Shown here one piece after another: positions 33,844 to 42,019 of a stretch of DNA of 64,000 nucleotides. The translations under genes and the position numbers were made by a program. A model generated the notes under the pieces. That model had not been told where the DNA came from. It was given only the letters and a program-made list of their open reading frames with translations, and searched no databases. This stretch comes from Candidatus Eisenbergiella merdavium. Its GTDB lineage: Bacteria; Bacillota; Clostridia; Lachnospirales; Lachnospiraceae. The stretch covers positions 146,756-210,755 of the forward strand of contig DWWS01000013.1 in assembly GCA_019119595.1 (NCBI GenBank). The letters run 5' to 3'. Numbering within the stretch: the first letter of the stretch is position 1; each line of letters begins with the position of its first letter.

Positions 33844-34629
33844 ATGATAAAAAGATGGGAAAATCTGACACGAGATGAGATTGCGGCGCTGGATAAGGAC
33901 AGGACGATCGTTCTGCTCCCCACGTCCGCAACAGAACAGCATGGGCCGCATCTTCCGGTGGGAACGGATGCGGTGATCCTTTCGTCGCTGATCGACCGGA
34001 TCATTGCGCAGGGAGACGATGCCTTTGAAAAGGGGAATCTGATCTTTGCCCCTCAGCTTCCGATCGGAAAGAGCAATGAGCATATGGGATTTGCGGGAAC
34101 GATCACCTTCAGCGCGCAGACATACTACGCTCTGCTTCACGATATCGCAAAGTCCATTGCTGACAGCGGCTTTAAAAAGCTGGTGCTGTTCAACAGCCAC
34201 GGCGGAAATACGGATATGCTCAACCTGATCAGCCGGGATCTGAGAATTGATCTTGGGCTGGAGGTATTTGTGATAGACTGGTGGTTCACCGATTTCTGGG
34301 CGGATGGTCTGAAGGATATTCAGCAGTCCGGAAAATACGGTGTGTTCCATGCCTGTGAGCTGGAAACCTCACTGATGCTGGAGGCGAGACCGGAGACGGT
34401 CCACATGGAGCTGGCCGTGGATGAGGATCCTGCGGAATGCTTCCGGGGAGATAAGTATGTGACCGTTTTCGGCCCCGTGAACGCGGGATGGAAAACGGCC
34501 GACGTGACAAAGAGCGGCGTGATCGGCGCGCCCACCTTTGCCACAGTGGAAAAAGGTCAAAAGCTTTTTGATTACGCATGCAGAAAGCTTCTTGATATAT
34601 TTGCAGAGATTGCAGATATCAGTTACTAA
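33844..34629 (+). CDS. Creatininase-family metal-dependent amidohydrolase
   Basis: The 261-residue protein shows the creatininase metal motifs TSATEQHGPHLPVGTDAV (Glu, His, Asp), FNSHGGNTDML and HACELETSLMLEARPE. Members open cyclic amides or cleave formamides (creatininase, the ArfB-type formamide hydrolase, MftE peptidase). Here it is embedded in an ECF uptake operon with a phosphoribosyltransferase, so a ring-opening or deformylating step on an imported heterocycle is the likely role. AAAGGAG lies before the ATG at 33844. The 165 nt after ecfT contain no better start (a GTG at 33676 gives a poor N-terminus). Confidence 0.87.
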   Translation: MIKRWENLTRDEIAALDKDRTIVLLPTSATEQHGPHLPVGTDAVILSSLIDRIIAQGDDAFEKGNLIFAPQLPIGKSNEHMGFAGTITFSAQTYYALLHDIAKSIADSGFKKLVLFNSHGGNTDMLNLISRDLRIDLGLEVFVIDWWFTDFWADGLKDIQQSGKYGVFHACELETSLMLEARPETVHMELAVDEDPAECFRGDKYVTVFGPVNAGWKTADVTKSGVIGAPTFATVEKGQKLFDYACRKLLDIFAEIADISY

Positions 34630-34660
34630 AGAACAGTTTCTTTATGAGGAGGAAAAAAAC

Positions 34661-35227
34661 GTGAAGAAAAAACTGTCGTTCGTAAACATCATCTTTTTTG
34701 TTGTGTTCGGTGTTCTTACCGGCGTGCTCTGGGCTTATCTGTGCCCGATCCCGCTGATTCCCGGCGCCGTACATTTCAGGACGTTCGCATTCATCATTGT
34801 GGTGATCGGATACCTGTTCGGGCCTGTGACCGGATTCTTTTCCGGCTATATCGGAACTATTGTCTGGGCCCTTTTGTCCGGAAACTTCATTCCCCTGCAT
34901 TCCCCCCTTGCCGACGGAATAACGGTGGGCCTGTCCGCTGCGCTTCCGGCTCTGGTGCATATGAGAGGGAAAAAGGATCTGCTTGCGCTGATCGATGAGG
35001 GCAAGGGTAAATTCATCGGACTGAGCCTGTTCTGGAGCCTTCTGTTCGGCGTGCTGATGATCCTTACCACCAGCCTTTCCCTGTCCTACTTTGCAGGTCT
35101 GGAATATTCCTACTGTGTGATCTGGATCGGAATTGCCGACGTTGTGCCGATCGCGCTCACTCCCTTCGTGGTTCTGCTTCTTGCAAAGAGAATGAAGAAT
35201 ATCAGAAATATCGTTCCCTACATTTAA
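34661..35227 (+). CDS. ECF transporter substrate-binding S component
   Basis: This 188-residue, highly hydrophobic protein has about six transmembrane helices (VNIIFFVVFGVLTGVLWAYL, TFAFIIVVIGYLFGPVTGFF, and others), the typical S-component topology. The GYLFGPVTGFFSGYIG segment resembles family members with an Ala-x-x-x-Ala-like packing face for EcfT. GTG start with GAGGAGG upstream. It is last in the operon before a terminator. Substrate type cannot be assigned from sequence; neighbours point to a nucleobase-like or lactam compound. Confidence 0.82.
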   Translation: MKKKLSFVNIIFFVVFGVLTGVLWAYLCPIPLIPGAVHFRTFAFIIVVIGYLFGPVTGFFSGYIGTIVWALLSGNFIPLHSPLADGITVGLSAALPALVHMRGKKDLLALIDEGKGKFIGLSLFWSLLFGVLMILTTSLSLSYFAGLEYSYCVIWIGIADVVPIALTPFVVLLLAKRMKNIRNIVPYI

Positions 35228-35259
35228 AAAGCAGTGTAAAAGAATGCAGGCATAACAAG

Positions 35260-35306
35260 GGCGTGCCGTATACGGAAGCTTCTTTCCGCGAACGGCACGC
35301 CTTTTG
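35260..35306 (+). terminator. Terminator of the ECF/creatininase operon
   Basis: GGCGTGCCGT (35260-35269) pairs with ACGGCACGCC (35292-35301) and is followed by TTTTG. Confidence 0.7.
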
Positions 35307-35412
35307 CATTCCATTTGTCCTCATGCAGAAAAGTTCGTCTGACGGCAAACTTTGAAAGCCGGGAATCCGAAGGCTTTCGGGGAATCGGCCTGCCGCTTTC
35401 CCGGATGACCCT

Positions 35413-35775
35413 TCACCCAATATGCCTCTTGATCGCCTCAAAGCTTTCCGCGCTGATCACATGCTCGATCCGGCAGGCGTCCTCCGCGGCGACCTTCGGA
35501 TCCACGCCAAGGCGGGTGAGCCAGGCCGTGAGCAGCTCATGGCGCTCATAGATCATTTCGGCGATCGCGCGGCCCGACTCCGTGAGAGTGATGAAGCCCT
35601 CCCTGGAAACGATGATGTGCTGCTTCTCACGCAGATTTTTCATGGCGACGCTGACGCTGGATTTTTTAAAGCCGAGCTCCTCCGCGATGTCCACGGAACG
35701 GACGACCGGATGGCTCTTGCTCAGGATGAGGATTGTTTCAAGATAGTTTTCAGCGGATTCGTTTACATGTATCAT
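35413..35775 (-). CDS. DtxR/MntR family metal-dependent repressor
   Basis: The 120-residue regulator has a winged helix (VRSVDIAEELGFKKSSVSVAMKNLREK) and the metal-binding dimerisation region with YERHELLTAWLTRLGV and ACRIEHVISAESFEAIKRH, whose His/Glu/Cys residues bind Mn or Fe. It lacks the C-terminal SH3-like domain, like MntR. The ATG at 35775 has GGAGGT 13 nt upstream; an ATG at 35796 has no site before it. The feo genes start about 0.6 kb away and carry palindromes of a DtxR-like type, so it probably controls them. Confidence 0.85.
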   Translation of the reverse strand: MIHVNESAENYLETILILSKSHPVVRSVDIAEELGFKKSSVSVAMKNLREKQHIIVSREGFITLTESGRAIAEMIYERHELLTAWLTRLGVDPKVAAEDACRIEHVISAESFEAIKRHIG

Positions 35776-35955
35776 GGTTTTCGCTCTTACCTCCATGCCG
35801 GAGCGCCGTTAAATGCCGTTTGACTGTGCCCCGACTTCACAGCTGTTACCAGTATAGCATAATGTAAATAACGCATCAAATAAAAAATTTATTACGGGAT
35901 CGCCGGTCGTTCCGGGCAGCTTTCCACCGGCCATTCCGGACAGCTTCCCAACCAC

Positions 35956-36201
35956 TTACTCCGCAGGCCGGTACGCGTCGATCAGCTCCATGATATCGGT
36001 ACGATATATATTTCCGCCCAGAACATCTCCATTTGGAGAAATGCAGATCGCCCTGATGTCCCTGGGGTCTTCCTCATACGGATTTGGCGGAAGTTCTCCC
36101 TCTCTGAAATATTCATTCAGATATCTCGCCGCATTTCCGCTGGGGAAAATAATATTGCCGGAGCTTTCCCGGATTCCGGACTGCGCAAATTCCTTCCGCC
36201 A
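35956..36201 (-). pseudogene. C-terminal remnant, possibly of a radical SAM protein
   Basis: The segment NIIFPSGNAARYLNEYFREG ... PRDIRAICISPNGDVLGGNIY reads as a real protein C-terminus. It resembles the last 70-80 residues of a clostridial radical SAM protein family I know only from memory. The frame continues upstream to 36321, but that part is not protein-like, and there is no start or ribosome site. The rest of 35797-36380 shows no gene. Confidence 0.4.
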
Positions 36202-36380
36202 TGACCCCGGCCGTCTGAAAAAAGTATAACACAGGCCGGAAAACAAAGCCACAGCTTTCGCCTGTTGTTGGACAGAAAAATACTGTTGACGGTTCGATAA
36301 AAACAGCGCCGGATGCCCCATAAAAATGCTTTATGTTTTCAGCCAAAAGATATACGGCGGACGTTTCATAAAAAAGGTAC

Positions 36381-36412
36381 TTGACGGCTAATAGAAGTTA
36401 GAGTATACTAAC
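36381..36412 (+). promoter_or_regulatory. feoA promoter with iron-repressor palindrome
   Basis: TTGACG (36381-36386), 17 nt, TATACT (36404-36409). The palindrome GTTAG-AGTATA-CTAAC (36397-36412) covers the -10 box, ideal for repression. The TTAG/CTAA halves resemble DtxR/IdeR-type sites. Confidence 0.65.
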
Positions 36413-36510
36413 GCATGAAGTAAGGAAAAATTCTCAGAAGATTTTCCTAGAAGAGTTTCCGCGGAGAATTTTTCCAGAAGGATTTTCAGCCTACAGAAAG
36501 AAGATGAGAA

Positions 36511-36726
36511 ATGATGCCATTGACGATGGTACAGACAGGGGAGCCGAATGTGATCCGCAGGGTTGGCGGAAAAGAGGAAACCAGGAGGTTTCTGGAAAAT
36601 CTCGGCTTCGTAGCAGGAGGCGTTGTGACCGTGATATCCGAGATCGGCGGCAATATGATCGTCAACGTCAAGGATTCCAGGGTAGCCATAGGAAAAGATA
36701 TGGCCAATAAAATCATGGTTGGATGA
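36511..36726 (+). CDS. feoA: FeoA family protein
   Basis: This 71-residue SH3-like protein has the FeoA pattern GEPNVIRRVGGKEETRRFLE, LGFVAGGVVTVISE and NMIVNVKDSRVAIG. FeoA binds and regulates the FeoB iron transporter at the inner face of the membrane. AAGAAGATGAG precedes tandem ATGs at 36511 and 36514. It is first in a feoA-feoA-feoB cluster and lies under the palindrome-covered promoter. Confidence 0.88.
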   Translation: MMPLTMVQTGEPNVIRRVGGKEETRRFLENLGFVAGGVVTVISEIGGNMIVNVKDSRVAIGKDMANKIMVG

Positions 36727-36736
36727 AAAGGAGACA

Positions 36737-36802
36737 GCCTGAAAAGCAGGCCTGATGGCCTGCTTTTCAGGCGGCAGTCTGTGCCGGGGCGTCACAGACT
36801 GC
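36737..36802 (+). other. Two consecutive hairpins between the feoA genes
   Basis: The first is a perfect 16-bp stem, GCCTGAAAAGCAGGCC/GGCCTGCTTTTCAGGC (36737-36772) with a TGAT loop. The second is a perfect 10-bp stem, GCAGTCTGTG/CACAGACTGC (36774-36802). No T-run follows, so they may stabilise or process the transcript rather than end it. Confidence 0.6.
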
Positions 36803-36878
36803 TCTGATGGCAGGACAGAAACCGCATTCGCGGCTTTTGTCCGCCGCTGTCGCTTACGCTCCAGAATGGAGACAGCTT

Positions 36879-37100
36879 ATGAGGACATTGAAGGAAGTTC
36901 CCTGCGGGGAAAGCGTAAAGGTTGTGAAGCTCACCGGAGAGGGCGCGGTGAAGCGGCGCATCATGGACATGGGCATTACAAAAGGCGTTGACATCTATGT
37001 GAGAAAGGTTGCTCCGCTGGGCGATCCCATGGAGGTGACGGTGAGAGGCTATGAGCTGTCCGTCCGCAAGGCGGATGCGCAGATGATCCAGGTGGAATAA
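36879..37100 (+). CDS. feoA: FeoA family protein, second copy
   Basis: This 73-residue FeoA has LKEVPCGESVKVVKLTGEGA, RRIMDMGITKGVDIYVRKVA and MEVTVRGYELSVRKADA, a closer match to classical FeoA than the first copy. TGGAG lies before the ATG at 36879; a longer reading from 36807 adds residues unlike the family. A second operator and promoter separate it from feoB. Confidence 0.9.
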   Translation: MRTLKEVPCGESVKVVKLTGEGAVKRRIMDMGITKGVDIYVRKVAPLGDPMEVTVRGYELSVRKADAQMIQVE

Positions 37101-37115
37101 TTTTTTTACCAGATA

Positions 37116-37146
37116 GTTAGCATATACTAATTGAAGATAGTATAAA
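37116..37146 (+). promoter_or_regulatory. feoB promoter with a second iron-repressor palindrome
   Basis: GTTAG-CATATA-CTAAT (37116-37131) repeats the palindrome found before the first feoA with one mismatch. A promoter TTAGCA (37118-37123), 17 nt, TATAAA (37141-37146) overlaps it, so feoB can be transcribed separately under the same control. Confidence 0.55.
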
Positions 37147-37195
37147 CAAATATCATGCAGACAGCATAGCTGAGAGGCGGAAAAGAGGTAGAGAT

Positions 37196-39376
37196 ATGTC
37201 AGTTAAGATTGCATTGGCAGGAAATCCAAACTGCGGAAAAACAACGTTGTTCAATGCGCTGACCGGTTCCAATCAGTTCGTGGGAAACTGGCCGGGCGTA
37301 ACGGTGGAGAAAAAGGAAGGTAAGCTGAAGGGCAACAAGGATGTGGTCATCATGGACCTTCCGGGAATCTATTCCCTGTCCCCCTATACTCTGGAAGAAG
37401 TGGTTGCCAGAAATTATCTGATCACGGAAAGGCCCGACGCGATCCTGAACATCGTGGACGGAACCAACATCGAGCGTAACCTGTACCTGTCCACCCAGCT
37501 TCTTGAGCTGGGCATTCCGGTGCTGATGGCCGTAAACATGATGGACGTGGTGGAAAAGAACGGAGATAAGATCAACATCAGAAAGCTTAGCGAAAAGCTG
37601 GGCTGCGAGGTGGTCGAGATTTCCGCTCTGAAGGGAACCGGCGTGCAGAAGGCCGCGGAGAGAGCGGTCGCCCTCGCGCAGAAGAAGCAGAGCGCGCCCG
37701 TGGTACATACCTTTGCTCCTGAAGTGGAAGCGGTGATCGACGAGGTGGAGGGCATGCTGAAGGGTGTGCCGGAGGAGCAGAAGCGTTTCTTCGCCATCAA
37801 GCTTCTGGAAAAGGACGACAAGATCCAGGCGCAGATGACGAATGCGCCGGATGTGTCCGCTCAGATCGCCAGGCTGGAAAAGGAGATGGACGACGATACG
37901 GAGAGCATCATCACCAATGAAAGATACGTCTACATCTCCTCCATCATCGGAGACTGCTGCAAAAAGAACAGAAAAGGAAACATGACCACCTCGGATAAGA
38001 TCGACCGGATCGTGACCAACAGATGGGCGGCGCTTCCGATCTTTGCGGTCATCATGTATATCGTTTATTATGTTTCCGTCACGACGGTGGGAACCTGGGC
38101 GACGGACTGGGCCAATGACGGTGTGTTTGGAGAGGGCTGGAGCCTGTTCGGACTGGAGATTCCCGGCATCCCGGTGCTGGTGGAATCCCTGCTCACCTCC
38201 ATCGGCTGCGCGGACTGGCTGTCCGGCCTGATCCTTGACGGTATTGTTGCCGGTGTCGGCGCGGTTCTGGGCTTTGTGCCGCAGATCCTGGTGCTGTTCA
38301 TCTTCCTGGCCTTCCTGGAGGGCTGCGGCTACATGGCAAGGATCGCCTTCATCATGGACCGTATTTTCCGCAAATTCGGACTTTCCGGAAAATCCTTCAT
38401 CCCCATGCTGATCGGAACCGGCTGCGGTGTTCCCGGCGTTATGGCCTCCCGTACCATCGAAAATGACCGTGACCGCAAGATGACGATCATGACCACCACC
38501 TTCATTCCCTGCGGCGCGAAGCTTCCCATCATCGCGCTGATCGCGGGCGCTCTGTTCGGCGGCGCCTCCTGGGTGGCTCCCAGCGCGTATTTTGTGGGAA
38601 TTGCAGCCATCATCTGCTCCGGAATCATTTTAAAGAAGACAAAAATGTTCGCAGGCGATCCCGCTCCCTTCGTGATGGAGCTGCCCGCGTATCACCTTCC
38701 CACCGTCGGAAGCGTGCTGCGCAGCATGTGGGAGCGCGGCTGGTCCTTCATCAAGAAGGCGGGAACCATCATCCTCCTTTCCACCATCGTGATCTGGTTC
38801 ACCAGCTATTTCGGATGGGTGGACGGACAGTTCAGAATGCTTGAGGATATGGAGCTTGACCACAGCATCCTTGCGGCCATCGGAAACGCCATCGCATGGA
38901 TCTTCATCCCGCTGGGATGGGGCGACTGGAGAAGCGCGGTCGCGGCGGTCACCGGACTTGTGGCAAAGGAAAACGTGGTCGGAACCTTCGGCATCCTTTA
39001 CGGCTTTGCCGAGGTGGCCGAGGACGGCGCGGAATTCTGGGGAACGCTGGCAGGCAGCATGACGGCTGTTGCGGCTTATTCCTTCCTGGTGTTTAACCTG
39101 CTGTGCGCACCCTGCTTCGCAGCCATGGGCGCCATCAAGAGGGAGATGAACAACGCGAAATGGTTCTGGTTCGCCATCGGCTATCAGACGATCCTGGCTT
39201 ACTGCGCATCCCTGTGCATCTACCAGATCGGAACCCTTATCACCACAGGAGCCTTCGGGATCGGAACGGTCGCAGCCATTCTCCTTGTGATCTTCTTCCT
39301 TTACCTGCTTTTCCGCCCCTTTAAGGAGAGCAGAACCCTGAAGGTGGATCTGAAGAAGATGGCCAAGGCGGGCTGA
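37196..39376 (+). CDS. feoB: Ferrous iron transport protein FeoB
   Basis: FeoB is the inner-membrane Fe(II) permease. The N-terminal GTPase domain has GNPNCGKTT (residues 8-16), the DLPG switch and NMMD in the G4 position, followed by a helical GDI domain. The core shows two Gate-type repeats with about eight to ten transmembrane helices, including IPMLIGTGCGVPGVMASRTI and TTTFIPCGAKLPIIALIAG, whose Cys residues are conserved. The length of 726 residues is usual. AGAGGTAGAG precedes the ATG. A terminator follows. Confidence 0.96.
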   Translation: MSVKIALAGNPNCGKTTLFNALTGSNQFVGNWPGVTVEKKEGKLKGNKDVVIMDLPGIYSLSPYTLEEVVARNYLITERPDAILNIVDGTNIERNLYLSTQLLELGIPVLMAVNMMDVVEKNGDKINIRKLSEKLGCEVVEISALKGTGVQKAAERAVALAQKKQSAPVVHTFAPEVEAVIDEVEGMLKGVPEEQKRFFAIKLLEKDDKIQAQMTNAPDVSAQIARLEKEMDDDTESIITNERYVYISSIIGDCCKKNRKGNMTTSDKIDRIVTNRWAALPIFAVIMYIVYYVSVTTVGTWATDWANDGVFGEGWSLFGLEIPGIPVLVESLLTSIGCADWLSGLILDGIVAGVGAVLGFVPQILVLFIFLAFLEGCGYMARIAFIMDRIFRKFGLSGKSFIPMLIGTGCGVPGVMASRTIENDRDRKMTIMTTTFIPCGAKLPIIALIAGALFGGASWVAPSAYFVGIAAIICSGIILKKTKMFAGDPAPFVMELPAYHLPTVGSVLRSMWERGWSFIKKAGTIILLSTIVIWFTSYFGWVDGQFRMLEDMELDHSILAAIGNAIAWIFIPLGWGDWRSAVAAVTGLVAKENVVGTFGILYGFAEVAEDGAEFWGTLAGSMTAVAAYSFLVFNLLCAPCFAAMGAIKREMNNAKWFWFAIGYQTILAYCASLCIYQIGTLITTGAFGIGTVAAILLVIFFLYLLFRPFKESRTLKVDLKKMAKAG

Positions 39377-39431
39377 CCCGGTCAGAACAGAAGATGATTC
39401 GATCAGAATAACGGATAAAAGAAAAGAAAAG

Positions 39432-39467
39432 ACGGCATGGTCGGTTTGATGAGACCATGCCGTTTTG
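39432..39467 (+). terminator. Terminator after feoB
   Basis: ACGGCATGGTC (39432-39442) pairs perfectly with GACCATGCCGT (39453-39463), followed by TTTTG. Confidence 0.8.
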
Positions 39468-39546
39468 CTGCGCTTTTTTGAGGATGCAGTTGTTTTTGAA
39501 ACTAAAACTGAAACGAGATTTTCAAAGCAGTTTTCAAAGCAGTTTG

Positions 39547-39575
39547 TTGGAAATCAAAAGTGTTTGCAGTATAAT
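39547..39575 (+). promoter_or_regulatory. Promoter of the orphan acidic protein gene
   Basis: TTGGAA (39547-39552), 17 nt, perfect TATAAT (39570-39575). Just upstream TTTTCAAAGCAG is repeated twice in tandem (about 39518-39541). Confidence 0.65.
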
Positions 39576-39620
39576 ATAGAGTGTTATATTTTAATTTGCT
39601 TTTGGGCGAGAGGTTTTCGT

Positions 39621-41012
39621 ATGAGCAAAAAAGGCGGTGGATTTTGGAATAAACCGTTCGGCGGCATCTTTGATTTCAATAAGGATGGCAAAGAGGATTT
39701 CGGCGAACAATGGATCGGTTTCAAAATCCTTGAAGAATGTACCAAAGAAGAAAAAGATATGAATGACTATGATTCTGATCATTCATCATTCGACTCTGAT
39801 TTTGATGACGATGATACCATAGATACCTCCTGGCGTGAGCTCTGCGAGGACGGTTCAGAGTTTGGAATTGACCCGGAGGACTATGAAAACGAAGAAGAAT
39901 ATGAGGAAGCCCTGAACGAAGCAAAGGAAAATGCAGGATCGGTTGATGTATCATTTCAAATAACGGTTGAATGTCCTGCACTTGATGCGTTGGATGAAAT
40001 AAAAAAAGCAGACAGCATACTTGCTGCCAATTACCTGGCTCACGACGCAGGTTTCTTGTATTCGCAGGCAATTAAAGACAATTTCAAATTACCTGTATCC
40101 CTTCCCGATGAAGATGAAACACCGGAGTACGAGTTCTCCCAGATCATTGGCAAAATCGCAAAGCGTGACATTCCCCTTGCTTTTGAGGTCTGGTCCTGGA
40201 GTTTAGACCAATTTTTACCCTACGCACAATATGACGAGTACGCAGAATCCGAGCTGACGAACGGCGTAATAGACAGCATGTACGATTATCCGGATCATTT
40301 CAGAACGGAGCTTGTCCGCTATATGGATAAGAACCCGAATTTCAGTCAGAAAATTATGGGTGCCAGCAAGGAGCTTGCAGACGACCTGCCCGAATTGGTG
40401 TATGAAGCTTTGAAAGACGGCTTGTTCCGCACGGCACAGGCCCTCTTCAAAAGCGGGCTGAAGAAAGCTGAAGATCAATGGAAAGCCATCAACAAGCTGA
40501 CCGATCGCACGATTAACTGCTGTAAGAAATACGATGAATTGGAACCCATTAAATCATTCAAGGAGCATCTGTTCCCACTTGTAAAAGCCATCGAAACTGG
40601 TATGGTGCAGGACGAGATAGCCGAATGGGAACAGGATATTGATAAGTACATAGCCCATCAAGAGGCGTTCAGGGATGTCCTAAATGCCCGGCTGGAAAAA
40701 AAGCGACATAAAGCGCGGGAGGAACGTCTGCGGCAACGGCAAAACTATGTAAATCCGCAGGACCCCAAGCTTACAGATGACAAAAACATCTATATCATCT
40801 GCGGTGTAATTTTCCCCCACGCAGTAAAGCCTTATCACTACAGGACTGATGGCGGCTCCATTAAGATTGGAGATACGGTTCTTGTGCCGGTATGCGATAA
40901 AGAAACAACAGGAACGGTTGTGTCTGTCGGGCAGTATATGCGTATAGCTGCTCCGTTCCCTGTTGACAGGACAAAGTTTATTATCAGGAAGATCCCGGAT
41001 GAAACGGAGTGA
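39621..41012 (+). CDS. Uncharacterised acidic protein with EF-hand-like loop and PriA-like C-terminal segment
   Basis: This soluble 463-residue protein has no signal peptide. Residues 15-26 (FDFNKDGKEDFGE) look like an EF-hand or dockerin-type calcium loop. Residues 45-110 are extremely Asp/Glu-rich. A long helical middle follows (about 120-370). The C-terminal 75 residues (IYIICGVIFPHAVKPYHYRT, IGDTVLVPV, GTVVSVGQYMR) resemble the small beta domain at the start of PriA helicase. I know similar architectures in other Lachnospiraceae only as hypothetical proteins. The start at 39621 has AGAGG upstream. The gene is AT-richer than both neighbours and stands alone. Confidence 0.7.
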   Translation: MSKKGGGFWNKPFGGIFDFNKDGKEDFGEQWIGFKILEECTKEEKDMNDYDSDHSSFDSDFDDDDTIDTSWRELCEDGSEFGIDPEDYENEEEYEEALNEAKENAGSVDVSFQITVECPALDALDEIKKADSILAANYLAHDAGFLYSQAIKDNFKLPVSLPDEDETPEYEFSQIIGKIAKRDIPLAFEVWSWSLDQFLPYAQYDEYAESELTNGVIDSMYDYPDHFRTELVRYMDKNPNFSQKIMGASKELADDLPELVYEALKDGLFRTAQALFKSGLKKAEDQWKAINKLTDRTINCCKKYDELEPIKSFKEHLFPLVKAIETGMVQDEIAEWEQDIDKYIAHQEAFRDVLNARLEKKRHKAREERLRQRQNYVNPQDPKLTDDKNIYIICGVIFPHAVKPYHYRTDGGSIKIGDTVLVPVCDKETTGTVVSVGQYMRIAAPFPVDRTKFIIRKIPDETE

Positions 41013-41239
41013 GTTTTTGAGCAAATTTAACTCCTGCGATCCTATTCCTGAAAGTTTCAGAAAAAGCATCGAATGGTCTCAAAGGGCATTGTATAGAGTT
41101 TTATATCATAGTACTATATAAAACGAAAGTACGATTAATCTCTTTCGCGTATGGGGGATCTGACTTGTATCATATACGGAGTTAAAAGAACATTGATCAT
41201 AAAAACCATAATATGCATCAGGGAGGAGAGAAACAAAAA
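41013..41239. other. Intergenic region with an AT-rich hairpin
   Basis: GTTTTATAT (41098-41106) and ATATAAAAC (41116-41124) form a perfect 9-bp inverted repeat with a 9-nt loop. No gene is seen in the remainder, and no clear promoter for the next gene could be placed. Confidence 0.4.
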
Positions 41240-41893
41240 ATGGAACGTAAGATCGATCTTTCTGAGATTTCTGACGGAAAGCTGTACACAGCGGAGGATC
41301 TGGTGAAGGCAGGCTGCGGCGACTGCGCGGGCTGTTCGTCCTGCTGCCGGGAGACTGGCAATACGATCATTCTGGATCCCTATGACATCTGGCAGCTTGG
41401 CCGGGGAACGAAAATGACCTTCACGGAGCTGCTGGAGCAGGGGAGGATCGAGCTGAACATGGCGGACGGCGTGATCCTGCCGAATCTGAAGCTGGGAGAA
41501 AAGGGAGAGGGCTGCAGCTTTCTGAACGAGGCGGGCAGATGCTCCATCCACGCCTTCCGGCCGGGCCTGTGCAGGCTGTTCCCGCTGGGAAGGCTGTATG
41601 AGGATGGGAGTTTTCGTTATTTTCTGCAGGTTCACGAATGCAGCAGAACGAACCGTTCCAAGGTCAGGGTGAAAAAATGGATCGGAATCCCCGATATCAA
41701 ACGCTACGAGGCCTTTGTTCTGGTCTGGCACGACTATCTGAAAAAAATTGGGAATGAAGTAAAGAGCGCCGGAGAGGAAGCCCGGATGAAGGAGCTGACC
41801 ATGTCCGTGCTCAGGCGCTTTTATCTTCCCCCCTATGACGAACGGGATTTTTATGAGCAGTTTTACGAACGCATGAAATTAGGAGAAAATTAA
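41240..41893 (+). CDS. YkgJ family cysteine cluster protein
   Basis: The 217-residue protein has the zinc- or Fe-S-binding pattern CGDCAGCSSCCRETGN, then GEGCSFLNEAGRCSIHAFRP and LCRLFPLGR, with a final Cys in VHECSR. This is the YkgJ/UPF0153 family, whose biochemical role is unsettled (a metal-cluster oxidoreductase or maturase role is often assumed). GGAGGAG lies 12 nt before the ATG at 41240. The C-terminal third is helical and specific to this subgroup. Confidence 0.83.
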   Translation: MERKIDLSEISDGKLYTAEDLVKAGCGDCAGCSSCCRETGNTIILDPYDIWQLGRGTKMTFTELLEQGRIELNMADGVILPNLKLGEKGEGCSFLNEAGRCSIHAFRPGLCRLFPLGRLYEDGSFRYFLQVHECSRTNRSKVRVKKWIGIPDIKRYEAFVLVWHDYLKKIGNEVKSAGEEARMKELTMSVLRRFYLPPYDERDFYEQFYERMKLGEN

Positions 41894-41905
41894 GAAATTT
41901 TGTTC

Positions 41906-41935
41906 TTGACGCGGGTTGGGTGCAGGGGGTAATCT
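41906..41935 (+). promoter_or_regulatory. Candidate promoter of the carboxypeptidase gene
   Basis: TTGACG (41906-41911), 18 nt, TAATCT (41930-41935), about 80 nt before the start codon. Confidence 0.4.
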
Positions 41936-42019
41936 GTTAAGGAGACATTAAGAAATCATTACAAAATTCTGAAATCTTTTCTGTCCATCCAACGAAAGAA
42001 AATAAGGAGCAGATTCCCC

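Noticed and set aside
41098-41124. AT-rich inverted repeat as attachment site
   Set aside because: No integrase or direct repeat partner is visible; it is noted only as a hairpin.
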